Assembly: GCA_946479725.1 (NCBI GenBank)
Contig: CAMLHB010000043.1
Location: 1-14,759, forward strand
Reading direction: 5' to 3'
Origin: an uncultured Actinomycetes bacterium
GTDB taxonomy: Bacteria > Actinomycetota > Thermoleophilia > Solirubrobacterales > 70-9
DNA: 14,759 nt
This document shows, piece after piece, positions 6,188-12,625 of the stretch. Within the stretch, counting starts at the first letter, position 1; every line of letters starts with the position of its first letter. The notes beneath the pieces are model-generated. The model was not told the origin of the DNA. It did no database searches and worked only from the letters and a program-made list of their open reading frames with translations. The position numbers were made by a program, and so were the translations under genes.

Positions 6188-7918
6188 GACGGCGGTCCGC
6201 CGCCCGCCCGGTATCGCCACCACGACGTGGGTCTTGAGCCAGCTGCGCTGGCGCAGCAGGGCGCGGCCGCCGGGGCTGAGGGGTACCCGGTAGGTCGCAC
6301 TGCCGCCGCCGCTGAGGCGGAAGGGGGCGCGGCCGATCAGCCTGCTCACCGGCCGGGTGCGAGGGCCGAAGCGATGGTGGGTCGGGACCCGGAAGCGGGT
6401 GTGGAGGAGGATCTGCCCGGGGCACTCGGTGCCGGCCGGCCAGAGGCAGGTGACCCTCACCCTCACGGCCTTGCCGCTCTCCTTCGGCCGCGAGAGCCGC
6501 AGCGCCACCGGGATCGTCGTCCCCTTGCAGCCGAGCAGCCGATCTTCTCCGTCGGCGACGTTGAGCGCGTAGGCGCAGACTCGCTGGTAGCCGGACTTGA
6601 CCGTCGCCAGGCTGGCGTCGAACCCGTGCTGCGGTCCCGCTTCCGGAAACTCGCCGGCGACGTCGCGGCGGGAGCGGGAGGCGATCGCGCCAAGCTCGTA
6701 GGTGACGGCGCCGGGGGTACCTTCCTTACCGCCGACCGAGAGGCGGATCGAGAGCGGTTCGGTCGGGGCGTCGGGGTCGAAGGCCCAGCCGCGGATCCTC
6801 ACCTGCCCCGGTGCCGGCGAGCCGGCGGAGTCGAGGTAGCCGACCGGGTTGTCGCCGCTGACAAGGGTGGCGGAGCCGACCGTGGCGGCGTCGAGGTAGT
6901 CGTTGTCGACGTTGATCGTCACCCCGCCGTAGCTCTCGTTGTGGCCGCCGCGGTACTGGTGGATCCGCTGGTGCGGGGTCCAGGCGCTCGCCGGCACGAC
7001 CGCGTCGGCGGTGTTCTGCTGGCCGTTCCAGTTGGCGATCCAGATCTCGTCCGGCAATTCGTAGCCGCTGCCGACCTGGCCGGCGAGGTCCTCGATCCCC
7101 GAGGCGCTGCTGCTGTAGACGCCGGAGAGATAGCCCAGCGAGTGCAGTTGCTTCGTCCAGGCTTCAAGAAAGGCGAGGGTCGCCGCGGTTGCGCTCGAGG
7201 TCTGGCTGTAGGACTCCATGTCGAAGTAGATCGGGCTGCCCGGCCCCATCGCCACGGCGCCCGCTTCTTCGACCGCGTCGACCGCCGCCGCGCTCCCCTG
7301 CGCGGTCGCCTGGCTGGAGTTGAGCTTGGCGCAGCTGGAGCAGCTGCTGGTCGGCGCCTGCAGGCCGACGTAGGTGGGGATCAGATGCCAGCCGGCTTCG
7401 GTCTGCGCCGCCACCCAGCTTGCCGTCAGGTTCGGCTGCGAGCAGGCCCGGTTGGCGCCGCCGATGTAGACGCCGATCGCCCGGTACGGAGATCCCCCCC
7501 ACGCTGCCATCGCCTTCGTGGAGGGCGTCGCGCAGGCGTCGAAGCCGACCCCGGTGAAGGTGGCGCTGCCGGCGGAGGCCGTCGCGCGCCGCGCCGCGTA
7601 GCCGAGTGCCGAGGCGCGGGCGCCGCTTCCGGGTTCGACCAGGATCGCCCGCCGCCGACCCATCGCGCCGGCGGGGCAGCGCTGCTGCGAGGAGGGCGTC
7701 CCCAGATAAACCGCCCGGCGGTCGAGCCGCACACACATCCCCGGGTGCCGGGCGAGGCGGAAGACCGGCCAGCCGGCCGGGGCCTGGACGTTGCGGCCGT
7801 CGAAGTGGACGCTGCGCGTGGCTGCACCGGCTCCGGTCGCGAATCCCGCCAGCAGGGCGAGGACAAGGAGGAGGACGGGAGGACCGAGTGCTGCGGCGGA
7901 ACGAGGGCGAAGGGTCAC
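6170..7918 (-). CDS. Secreted DUF1906 glycoside-hydrolase-like protein (Rv2525c-like)
   Basis: From the GTG at 7918 this is a 582-residue secreted protein. A signal peptide covers residues 1-32, ending Ala-Gly-Ala-Ala. Residues about 120-345 form the DUF1906 domain, a TIM barrel related to GH25 lysozymes: Gly-Val-Gly-Phe-Asp127-Ala-Cys, Ile-Tyr-Phe-Asp233-Met-Glu235, Trp-Ile-Ala-Asn-Trp, and Val-Asp-Asn-Asp-Tyr near 337-341. These acids line the pocket in related folds, although enzyme activity is unproven for the family. About 360-460 is a beta-rich module with Arg-Gly-Trp-Ala-Phe-Asp-Pro-Asp, and the last 115 residues are another basic beta-rich region. GTG codons at 7942 and 7927 are alternative starts; 7918 is preferred because GAGAG lies 9 nt upstream and the signal peptide begins there. 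It lies downstream of tRNA-Arg on the same strand. A cell-wall role is likely but inferred. Confidence 0.85.
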   Translation of the reverse strand: MTLRPRSAAALGPPVLLLVLALLAGFATGAGAATRSVHFDGRNVQAPAGWPVFRLARHPGMCVRLDRRAVYLGTPSSQQRCPAGAMGRRRAILVEPGSGARASALGYAARRATASAGSATFTGVGFDACATPSTKAMAAWGGSPYRAIGVYIGGANRACSQPNLTASWVAAQTEAGWHLIPTYVGLQAPTSSCSSCAKLNSSQATAQGSAAAVDAVEEAGAVAMGPGSPIYFDMESYSQTSSATAATLAFLEAWTKQLHSLGYLSGVYSSSASGIEDLAGQVGSGYELPDEIWIANWNGQQNTADAVVPASAWTPHQRIHQYRGGHNESYGGVTINVDNDYLDAATVGSATLVSGDNPVGYLDSAGSPAPGQVRIRGWAFDPDAPTEPLSIRLSVGGKEGTPGAVTYELGAIASRSRRDVAGEFPEAGPQHGFDASLATVKSGYQRVCAYALNVADGEDRLLGCKGTTIPVALRLSRPKESGKAVRVRVTCLWPAGTECPGQILLHTRFRVPTHHRFGPRTRPVSRLIGRAPFRLSGGGSATYRVPLSPGGRALLRQRSWLKTHVVVAIPGGRRTAVLGLRG

Positions 7919-7953
7919 GATCTGCACTCTCGGTACAAGCACGGCTGACCGGC

Positions 7954-7985
7954 AAAAGTTGCAGGGCCCCGGGCGAAAGCCTGCA
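7954..7985 (-). terminator. Rho-independent terminator of tRNA-Arg
   Basis: On the minus strand, 12 bases after the tRNA discriminator base, TGCAGG (7985-7980) pairs with CCTGCA (7965-7960) around a 14-base GC-rich loop. ACTTTT follows at 7959-7954. Stem plus T-run just downstream of a tRNA fits an intrinsic terminator and would separate tRNA transcription from the DUF1906 gene. Confidence 0.6.
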
Positions 7986-7996
7986 GCCCGGCCGGA

Positions 7997-8070
7997 TGCC
8001 CCGAGCTGGATTCGAACCAGCGGCCTATCCCTTAGGAGGGGATCGCTCTATCCAGCTGAGCTATCGGGGC
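7997..8070 (-). tRNA. tRNA-Arg (anticodon CCU)
   Basis: The reverse complement folds into a full cloverleaf: acceptor GCCCCGA with TCGGGGC, D arm GCTC/GAGC, anticodon stem ATCCC/GGGAT around the loop CTCCTAA (anticodon CCT, reads AGG), a 5-base variable loop, and T arm GCTGG-TTCGAAT-CCAGC. The discriminator base is A at 7997 and CCA is not encoded. AGG is a rare Arg codon in such GC-rich genomes. No partial tRNA copy is seen nearby. Confidence 0.96.
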
Positions 8071-8186
8071 GGGACCTTCGAATTGTCGCTTAGTTGACGA
8101 AAGATTTGCGAAGTTGGCGCGGGGCGCGCACCACGCGTGCGATCTGGCTCGGCAGGATCCTTTGCATGAGAACTGCAACGGCGGTC

Positions 8187-8225
8187 GACATGTCCGGAGC
8201 ACGGGATAATGTTCTGCACATGTCC
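8187..8225 (+). promoter_or_regulatory. Toxin-antitoxin promoter and probable operator, leaderless
   Basis: The octamer acatgtcc occurs at 8188-8195 and again at 8218-8225, exactly 30 bp apart (about three helical turns); its core acatgt is itself a palindrome. Between the copies lies gggataatgt. TAATGT at 8207-8212 fits the actinobacterial -10 pattern TAnnnT and is followed by 7 nt and then the antitoxin ATG at 8220. Transcription starting at or next to this ATG would give a leaderless mRNA, consistent with the lack of a Shine-Dalgarno. Ribbon-helix-helix antitoxins usually bind paired palindromes over their own promoter, so these boxes are candidate operator sites. A second inverted repeat, ttgca at 8162-8166 with tgcaa at 8174-8178, lies upstream. 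Confidence 0.5.
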
Positions 8226-8453
8226 AAAATGATCCAGATCAGAAACGTGCCCGACGAGCTGCACCGGGAACTGAAGCAGCGGGCGGCGCTCGCCGGGATG
8301 AGCATGTCCGATTACATCAAGCGGGAGCTCGACCGGAGAAGCCGCAAATCGACGATCAACGAGATCTACGCGAGGAGCAGGGGACGGAGCGTGGGGTCGA
8401 CCCTGACCACGCAGAAAATCGTCGACATCATCCGCGAAGCTCGCGGGGACTGA
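8220..8453 (+). CDS. Ribbon-helix-helix antitoxin, FitA/VapB type
   Basis: A 77-residue protein. Residues 1-45 match the FitA-type Arc/MetJ fold: a short strand Met-Ile-Gln-Ile-Arg-Asn-Val-Pro, then Asp-Glu-Leu-His-Arg-Glu-Leu-Lys and Met-Ser-Met-Ser-Asp-Tyr-Ile-Lys-Arg-Glu-Leu. The C-terminal 30 residues would wrap the toxin and block its active site. In-frame ATGs at 8166 and 8190 would add 18 or 10 residues, but homologous proteins begin close to the strand and the promoter evidence favours 8220. The TGA overlaps the toxin ATG in TGATG, so the two are translationally coupled. The DNA is visibly less GC-biased than its neighbours, which hints at horizontal gain. Confidence 0.9.
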   Translation: MSKMIQIRNVPDELHRELKQRAALAGMSMSDYIKRELDRRSRKSTINEIYARSRGRSVGSTLTTQKIVDIIREARGD

Positions 8454-8845
8454 TGGCCGTCGTAGATGCATCCGTGCTCGTCGAGCTTCTTGGTCATGGA
8501 CCCCATGCGGAGTTAGTCCGAGAGCGACTCGACGCCGAAGAACACTCGCTGTGCGCACCGCACCTGATCGATGCGGAGATCGGTCATGCGCTGCGGCGAT
8601 CGGTTCGTCTGGGCGAAGTCTCCGCTGAGGCCGCGGGACTGGCGCTGTGGGAAGTCGACGAGCTTCCAATCGAGCGGGTGGAGCACGAACTCCTGATTCA
8701 TGTCGCCTGGGGCCTGCGCGACAACTTCAGCTTCTACGACGCCCTCTACGTGTCCCTGGCGCTGATGCTCGACGAACCGCTGCTCACCTTCGACGCGCGA
8801 TTGGCACGAACTGGGATCGATCTCCCGATCGAGGTGCTCGCGTAG
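8453..8845 (+). CDS. vapC: VapC family toxin, PIN-domain ribonuclease
   Basis: A 130-residue PIN domain with all four metal-binding acids in place: Asp5 in Val-Val-Asp-Ala-Ser, Glu42 in Asp-Ala-Glu-Ile-Gly-His, Asp96 in Phe-Tyr-Asp-Ala-Leu-Tyr, and Asp114 in Thr-Phe-Asp-Ala-Arg-Leu. PIN toxins cut RNA, often tRNA or rRNA, when the antitoxin is degraded. Full length with no broken motif, so probably active. It follows the antitoxin with a 1-bp overlap and sits beside tRNA-Arg. It converges on the next gene with an 8-bp gap holding a hairpin. The target RNA cannot be told from sequence. Confidence 0.93.
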   Translation: MAVVDASVLVELLGHGPHAELVRERLDAEEHSLCAPHLIDAEIGHALRRSVRLGEVSAEAAGLALWEVDELPIERVEHELLIHVAWGLRDNFSFYDALYVSLALMLDEPLLTFDARLARTGIDLPIEVLA

Positions 8846-8860
8846 CGCCTGCTTCAGGCG
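8846..8860. terminator. Short hairpin between convergent genes
   Basis: cgcctg (8846-8851), a 3-base loop, then caggcg (8855-8860) form a perfect 6-bp stem directly after the vapC stop and over the stop of the convergent gene. There is no T-run. GC-rich hairpins of this kind often act as T-less terminators in actinobacteria, so a bidirectional role is possible. Confidence 0.4.
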
Positions 8861-9480
8861 TAGAGCGTCTCGGAGGCGAGCTCGTCGCCGCGGCGGCTCC
8901 AGAGCTTCACCTCCATGAACACCTCGTCGCCGTAGCCCTCGAGCGCGTCGAGCGCGATCAGGGTGAAGCGGTCCTGGGAGATCAGCTCCTGGTCGACCGT
9001 CTCGGTCTCGAGTACGGCGGTGGCGGCGACGGCGCCGCGGACCAGTGGCCGTCCCCAGACCAGGGTGACCGCGCCGGCGCGGCCGTTCTCCCCGCGCCAG
9101 CGTCCGATCACATCATCGTTCAGGTCGATTCGCCACTCCGGGTTGTCGGCGGCGAGGATGTCCGTGAAGTCGGCCTTGGCGCTGAAGTCGGCGGGCTCGC
9201 CCTCGGGCGGCTGCACGTAGGAGACGTGGCCGAACAGCTCCAGCCGCCCCTCCTCGCTTTCGGTGTGAGCCGAGCAGGGGACCCAGACCCGTCCGCCCCA
9301 GGCCCGCTCGGGGAACCAGGCGACCTCGGCTGGGACCGCCGCGCCCGCCGGCAGCTCGGTGAGCGCCCCGACCGCCTTCGCGAACTCCTCCCGCAGGCGC
9401 TCGGCGAAGCGACCGTGCGGGATCCCCTCCTGGGTGGTGTCGGCGATGAAGCGGGGGATCGGTCGTTCGGTCGGACGCAT
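8854..9480 (-). CDS. Conserved-looking cytosolic protein of unknown function, coupled to galT
   Basis: I do not recognise this 208-residue protein. It has no signal peptide or membrane segment. Residues 1-45 are helical and basic (Arg-Phe-Ala-Glu-Arg-Leu-Arg-Glu-Glu-Phe), and residues 50-208 are mixed beta with many Trp and acidic residues, for example Trp-Arg-Ile-Asp-Leu-Asn-Asp-Asp-Val-Ile-Gly near 124-134. Codon use is that of an ordinary host gene. The ATG shares one base with the galT stop (TGATG), so it is probably translated with galT and may act in the same step or pathway, which is inference. It ends the five-gene minus-strand run. Confidence 0.8.
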   Translation of the reverse strand: MRPTERPIPRFIADTTQEGIPHGRFAERLREEFAKAVGALTELPAGAAVPAEVAWFPERAWGGRVWVPCSAHTESEEGRLELFGHVSYVQPPEGEPADFSAKADFTDILAADNPEWRIDLNDDVIGRWRGENGRAGAVTLVWGRPLVRGAVAATAVLETETVDQELISQDRFTLIALDALEGYGDEVFMEVKLWSRRGDELASETLYA

Positions 9481-10547
9481 CAGAGGCAGTCCCGGAGGTC
9501 GGAAGCCGCCCGCTCGGGCGGGTAGACGTTGATGTCGACGCCGGTGCCGAGCTCGAAGCCGGCCTTGATCGTCAGGCGGGGGGCGATGTCGACGTGCCAG
9601 TGGAACTGCTCGGCGCCGCGGGGGGCGGTGCGGATCCAGAGGTTCAGCTCCGGCGGGCCGTCGAAGAGCCTGGCGAGGGCGCCCATCGCGGTCCGAATCA
9701 TCGCCGCGCCGCCCTCGTCCTCCTCGAAGCGGGCGCTCTCGCGGCGCGGGATCACCCGCAGCTCGAAGGGCGAGCGCGAGGCCCAGGGGCAGACCAGCGC
9801 CGCCTCGTCGTCGATTGCCACCAGCCGCTCCCGCCGGCGCACCTCCTCGACGAGGACGTCGCTGAGCAGCCCGCCGCCGGCCGTTCGTTCGCCGTAGGCG
9901 CCGACCCGCTCGCGCTCGCGGGCGACCGCCGTCGGCACGAACGGAAGCGCGTAGAGCTGGGCGTGGGTGTGCTCGAGCGAGGCGCCGGCCCCACCCCCCT
10001 CGTTGACGATCAACTGCAGGTAGGAGGCCTCGGGATGGGCGCGCATCCGCTCGCGCCAGGTGGCGATCGCGGTGGCGAACTGCTGGTCGTCCAGCTCCGC
10101 CATCGCCGTCAGGTGCTCGGGCGAGTTGATCAGCACCTCGTGCGCCCCTTCCGCGGGCAGGGGGGAGAAGAGGTCCGGTTCGCCCGCCCGTTTCGTCGCC
10201 AAGAGCGGATCGCCGGCGCTGGCGAACGCCCCGGCATCGGCGGCAGGTGCAACCGAACCGTGAACCGATTTGTCCCCGGTATCCGGGGACGGCTGGCCCA
10301 GTGCGGGATAAAGGTTGGGGACGACGCGCGTGGTCCACCCCGGCGTGTCCGCCTCGCCTCCATCCGCCCGCGTCGCGTAGAGCTCGGGCGGGGTACGGTC
10401 CTCACGGCCTTCGCAGAAGGGGCAGTTCTCGGGTCCCTTCGGCTGGCTCGCGCGCGCCGAGAAGCTGTCCGGGCGCGCAGCCCGGCCGGGGGCGAGGATC
10501 GTCCTCAGCCCCGTCAGCTGGTCGATGCGGATCTCTGGCGTGCTCAG
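9480..10547 (-). CDS. galT: Galactose-1-phosphate uridylyltransferase-like protein (HIT superfamily)
   Basis: From the CTG at 10547 this gives 355 residues. A GalT N-terminus is followed by zinc-ligand Cys-Pro-Phe-Cys at 42-45. Val-Val-Pro-Asn-Leu-Tyr-Pro is at 75-81 and His-Glu-Val-Leu-Ile near 136-140. The nucleotidyl-transfer His motif is Glu-His-Thr-His-Ala-Gln near 192-197 (His-Pro-His-Gly-Gln in enteric GalT), and Phe-His-Trp-His-Val-Asp is near 315-320. The family moves UMP between UDP-glucose and galactose-1-phosphate, but actinobacterial members may use other sugar or nucleoside phosphates. No ATG, GTG or TTG exists in frame between the deep interior of the slipin gene and codon 75 or so, beyond the zinc motif. 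The start is therefore placed at CTG, whose TG begins the slipin TGA. About 50 residues between Tyr-Pro and His-Glu-Val look inserted and contain a palindrome. Confidence 0.83.
   Translation of the reverse strand: MSTPEIRIDQLTGLRTILAPGRAARPDSFSARASQPKGPENCPFCEGREDRTPPELYATRADGGEADTPGWTTRVVPNLYPALGQPSPDTGDKSVHGSVAPAADAGAFASAGDPLLATKRAGEPDLFSPLPAEGAHEVLINSPEHLTAMAELDDQQFATAIATWRERMRAHPEASYLQLIVNEGGGAGASLEHTHAQLYALPFVPTAVARERERVGAYGERTAGGGLLSDVLVEEVRRRERLVAIDDEAALVCPWASRSPFELRVIPRRESARFEEDEGGAAMIRTAMGALARLFDGPPELNLWIRTAPRGAEQFHWHVDIAPRLTIKAGFELGTGVDINVYPPERAASDLRDCL
10245..10290. repeat. Palindromic element inside galT
   Basis: gtccccgg (10272-10279), a 3-base loop tat, and ccggggac (10283-10290) form a perfect 8-bp hairpin. 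On its left side aaccg is repeated three times within 10251-10267, giving a stem plus a short repeated tail. It is read in frame by galT as a Ser/Asp/Gly-rich stretch lying between the conserved Tyr-Pro and His-Glu-Val blocks, where relatives usually have a short loop. It resembles a REP-type element. Confidence 0.55.
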
Positions 10548-11407
10548 GAGCGGGAGGGGGGGAGATCGCCTGCGTCGGGCTCGTCGACCGGGGGCGGCTC
10601 GGCCGGCGGGGACGGCGGCCGCGGCGGTCGTTCGGTTCCCTCGGCGCGCGCAGCCGCGCCTTTGCCGACGAACGGCTCGAGCACGTCCATCGGCAGCGGG
10701 AAGACCACGGTGGTGTTCTGGTTGGAGCCGATTTCCAGCAGCGTCTGCAGGTAGCGCAGCTGCAGCGAGGCGGGATTGGTGCTGATGATGTCGGCGGCGT
10801 CGGTGAGCTTCTGCGCCGCCTGCCACTCGCCCTCGGAGTTGATGATCTTCGCCCGCCGCTCGCGCTCGGCCTCGGCCTGTCGCGCCATCGCCCGCTGCAT
10901 CTGCTCGGGGATCTCGACGTCCTTGATCTCAACCGCGGTCACCTTCACGCCCCAGGGCTCGGTCGACTCGTCGATGATCTTCTGCAGCTCTTCGTTGAGC
11001 CGCTCGCGGTCGGCCAGCAGTTGGTCCAGCTCCGCCTTGCCGAGCACCGAGCGCAGCGCCGTCTGCGAGATCTGCGAGGTGGCGACGAGGTAGTTCTCGA
11101 CCTCGACCACCGCCCGGTTGGAGTCGACGACGCGGAAGTAGGCGACGGCGTTGACCCGACAGGGCACGTTGTCGCGGGTGATCACCTCCTGCGGCGGGAT
11201 GTTGAGGGTGATCGTCCGCAGGTCGACCTTGACCATCCGGTCGATCAGCGGGATCAGCAGGATCAGGCCCGGGCCCTTCTGGGCGATCAGGCGGCCGAGC
11301 CGGAAGATGACGCCGCGCTCGTACTCGCGCAGAACCCGCACCGAGGCGCCGAGGAGGATCGCGCCGAAGAAGACGAGGACGATGAAGATCCCTGCGACGA
11401 CGCCCAT
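10544..11407 (-). CDS. Slipin (stomatin/prohibitin SPFH family membrane protein)
   Basis: A 287-residue protein with one N-terminal membrane segment (residues about 3-22), then an SPFH domain with the family runs [12 protein letters not shown] (28-39) and Pro-Gly-Leu near 46-48. Next comes [12 protein letters not shown], the start of the coiled coil (about 170-205). Slipins form large oligomeric rings on membranes and organise microdomains and membrane proteases. The last 35 residues are Pro-rich and probably disordered. The ATG overlaps the NfeD stop by one base, the usual NfeD-slipin partner arrangement. Its TGA overlaps the CTG used by galT. Confidence 0.95.
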   Translation of the reverse strand: MGVVAGIFIVLVFFGAILLGASVRVLREYERGVIFRLGRLIAQKGPGLILLIPLIDRMVKVDLRTITLNIPPQEVITRDNVPCRVNAVAYFRVVDSNRAVVEVENYLVATSQISQTALRSVLGKAELDQLLADRERLNEELQKIIDESTEPWGVKVTAVEIKDVEIPEQMQRAMARQAEAERERRAKIINSEGEWQAAQKLTDAADIISTNPASLQLRYLQTLLEIGSNQNTTVVFPLPMDVLEPFVGKGAAARAEGTERPPRPPSPPAEPPPVDEPDAGDLPPSRS

Positions 11408-11886
11408 CAGCCTGCTCCTTCGTTCGCGTTGACCGCGGTCTCCTGCTCCGGGCGAACCACCAGCGTCAGCCCGTCGACCGCCTCGACCCGGACTTTATCC
11501 CCCAGGCGGATCGGGCTCGCGCCGGCGGCGAGACGGGCGCTCCAAAGGGTGCCCCCGAGCCAGACCCTGCCCTCGGGGTCGATCGCGCTGCGGGCCTCGG
11601 CGGCGGCGCCGACCATCTCCTCGGTCCCCGTCCGCACCGCCTCGTTGCGGTGGGCGGCGAGGACCTTGCGGGTGACGAAGTAGAAGGTGATTCCGGAGAG
11701 GACGCCGAGCGCCAGCAGGGCCCCGCCGGCGTAGTCGGCGACGCTGCTGTCGGAGCCGAAGGCGGCGATGCCGGCGGCCGTCAGCCCGATCACCCCGAGG
11801 AGAGCGAGGACGCCGCCGGTCGGCAGCAGCAGCTCGGCGAGAAGCAGGCCGGTCCCGACCAGAGCGATGAAGACGAACGCTTCCAT
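11407..11886 (-). CDS. NfeD family membrane protein (short form, slipin partner)
   Basis: A 159-residue protein with three to four membrane helices (about 4-20, 26-44, 53-71) and a C-terminal OB-fold domain (about 88-147): [19 protein letters not shown] and Gly-Asp-Lys-Val-Arg-Val. It lacks the ClpP-like protease domain of long NfeD proteins. NfeD and slipin are a well-known gene pair acting together at the membrane. GGGAG stands just before the ATG with very short spacing. It lies 9 bp after the lipoprotein gene. Confidence 0.93.
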   Translation of the reverse strand: MEAFVFIALVGTGLLLAELLLPTGGVLALLGVIGLTAAGIAAFGSDSSVADYAGGALLALGVLSGITFYFVTRKVLAAHRNEAVRTGTEEMVGAAAEARSAIDPEGRVWLGGTLWSARLAAGASPIRLGDKVRVEAVDGLTLVVRPEQETAVNANEGAG

Positions 11887-11895
11887 CGCTCCCGA

Positions 11896-12474
11896 TTATC
11901 CGCCCTGCAGCGCGTAGCGACGGAGGTCTTCTTCGAGTTCGGCTTCGTCGCGGTAGGGGCCGTATTTGAGGTAGACGAGTTCGCCGTTGCGGTTGTAGAA
12001 GGCGGTGTTCGGAAGCCCCCGCCCGTTGACCGAGTCGTGGATGTGGCCGTCGGAGTCGGTGTAGCTGGGGTACGGCACCGGAGCCTCGCGCAGGAAGGTT
12101 GCGGCGGCGTCGTTGGAGTCTTCGGAGTTGACGCCGAGGATGGCGACCTTCTTCCCGTGGCGAGCGGAGAACTGCTGCAGGATCGGGAACTCCTGGCGGC
12201 AGGGTCCGCACCATGAGGCCCAGATGTTTGCCACCACCGGGTAGCCGTGCAGCGCCCCGATCCGCTTTTCGAAAGCTTCGCCGCCGCCTTCGAGCAGCTT
12301 GTCGCTTTCCTCGTGGAGCGCCGCCAGCGGCGCCGGCGAGCCGGCCAGGGCCTTGGCGTAGTCGGGGTGGGAGCCGCCGTAGTCGCCGCCCGCCGAGCCG
12401 CCGCAGCCGCTGCCGACGACTAGCGCCAGCGCTAGGAGGACAAGTGCCGGCAGTGGTCCGATTCGCGCGTGCAT
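11896..12474 (-). CDS. Thioredoxin-like (TlpA/ResA type) lipoprotein
   Basis: A 192-residue exported protein. A hydrophobic signal (residues 7-20) leads to Val-Gly-Ser-Gly-Cys24, a slightly atypical lipobox. Residues about 40-192 form a TlpA-like thioredoxin fold with the active site Trp88-Cys89-Gly-Pro-Cys92 and a cis-proline in Gly-Leu-Pro155-Asn-Thr. Such proteins reduce or exchange disulfides outside the membrane, for example during cytochrome c maturation. No cytochrome genes are visible here, so the client is unknown. It leads the minus-strand run to NfeD, slipin and galT and diverges from the helicase. A TATTGT box ends 13 nt before its ATG, so the leader is very short. Confidence 0.92.
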   Translation of the reverse strand: MHARIGPLPALVLLALALVVGSGCGGSAGGDYGGSHPDYAKALAGSPAPLAALHEESDKLLEGGGEAFEKRIGALHGYPVVANIWASWCGPCRQEFPILQQFSARHGKKVAILGVNSEDSNDAAATFLREAPVPYPSYTDSDGHIHDSVNGRGLPNTAFYNRNGELVYLKYGPYRDEAELEEDLRRYALQGG

Positions 12475-12486
12475 CCGTTCGATGGG

Positions 12487-12493
12487 TACAATA
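12487..12493. promoter_or_regulatory. Symmetric -10 element for divergent genes
   Basis: TACAATA reads TACAAT on the plus strand (12487-12492, toward the helicase) and TATTGT on the minus strand (12493-12488, toward the lipoprotein gene). Both fit TAnnnT. It lies in the only gap between the two genes. No convincing -35 is seen on either side. The minus-strand start would be about 7 nt from the ATG, and the plus-strand leader about 130 nt. Confidence 0.45.
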
Positions 12494-12497
12494 CGTA

Positions 12498-12625
12498 CGT
12501 TCGGTTCGCGGCTCGCGGATCGCGCTGAGTAGTTGGGGGGACGCCAGTCGAGCCCCCGCAGCCTCGTTCACTTGTCCCAGCTCGCGCTCTTGGCGGAGTG
12601 GGGACGGAAGCCCCGGAAGCCTTCT
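12498..12625 (+). other. GC-rich 5' leader of the helicase gene, two hairpins and a Shine-Dalgarno
   Basis: Between the putative -10 and the ATG lie two simple hairpins: ggggg near 12535-12540 with ccccc at 12553-12557, and gggg 12600-12603 with cccc 12611-12614. Directly after the second is ggaag (12615-12619), six bases before the ATG and a good Shine-Dalgarno. A copy of ggaag also lies in the loop of that hairpin, so folding could affect initiation. I recognise no known riboswitch class. Confidence 0.35.

Noticed and set aside
6227..7948. Plus-strand ORF of 573 codons over the DUF1906 gene
   Set aside because: Shadow of the minus gene with a signal peptide and conserved barrel motifs; the product has no recognisable domain.
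7997..8070. tRNA-Arg as an integration (att) site
   Set aside because: No duplicated tRNA 3' segment and no integrase or phage gene in the window.
10547..10826. Extension of galT upstream to 10826
   Set aside because: It would lie inside the slipin coding region and add an Arg/Ala-rich tract unlike any GalT N-terminus.
9594..11683. Two long plus-strand ORFs (9594-10754 and 10247-11683) over galT, slipin and NfeD
   Set aside because: Antisense shadows of minus genes with clear family motifs.
12498..12625. Known riboswitch upstream of the helicase
   Set aside because: None of the signatures I know (TPP, FMN, SAM, glycine, cobalamin, c-di-GMP, ZTP, guanidine) fits; only two simple hairpins are visible.
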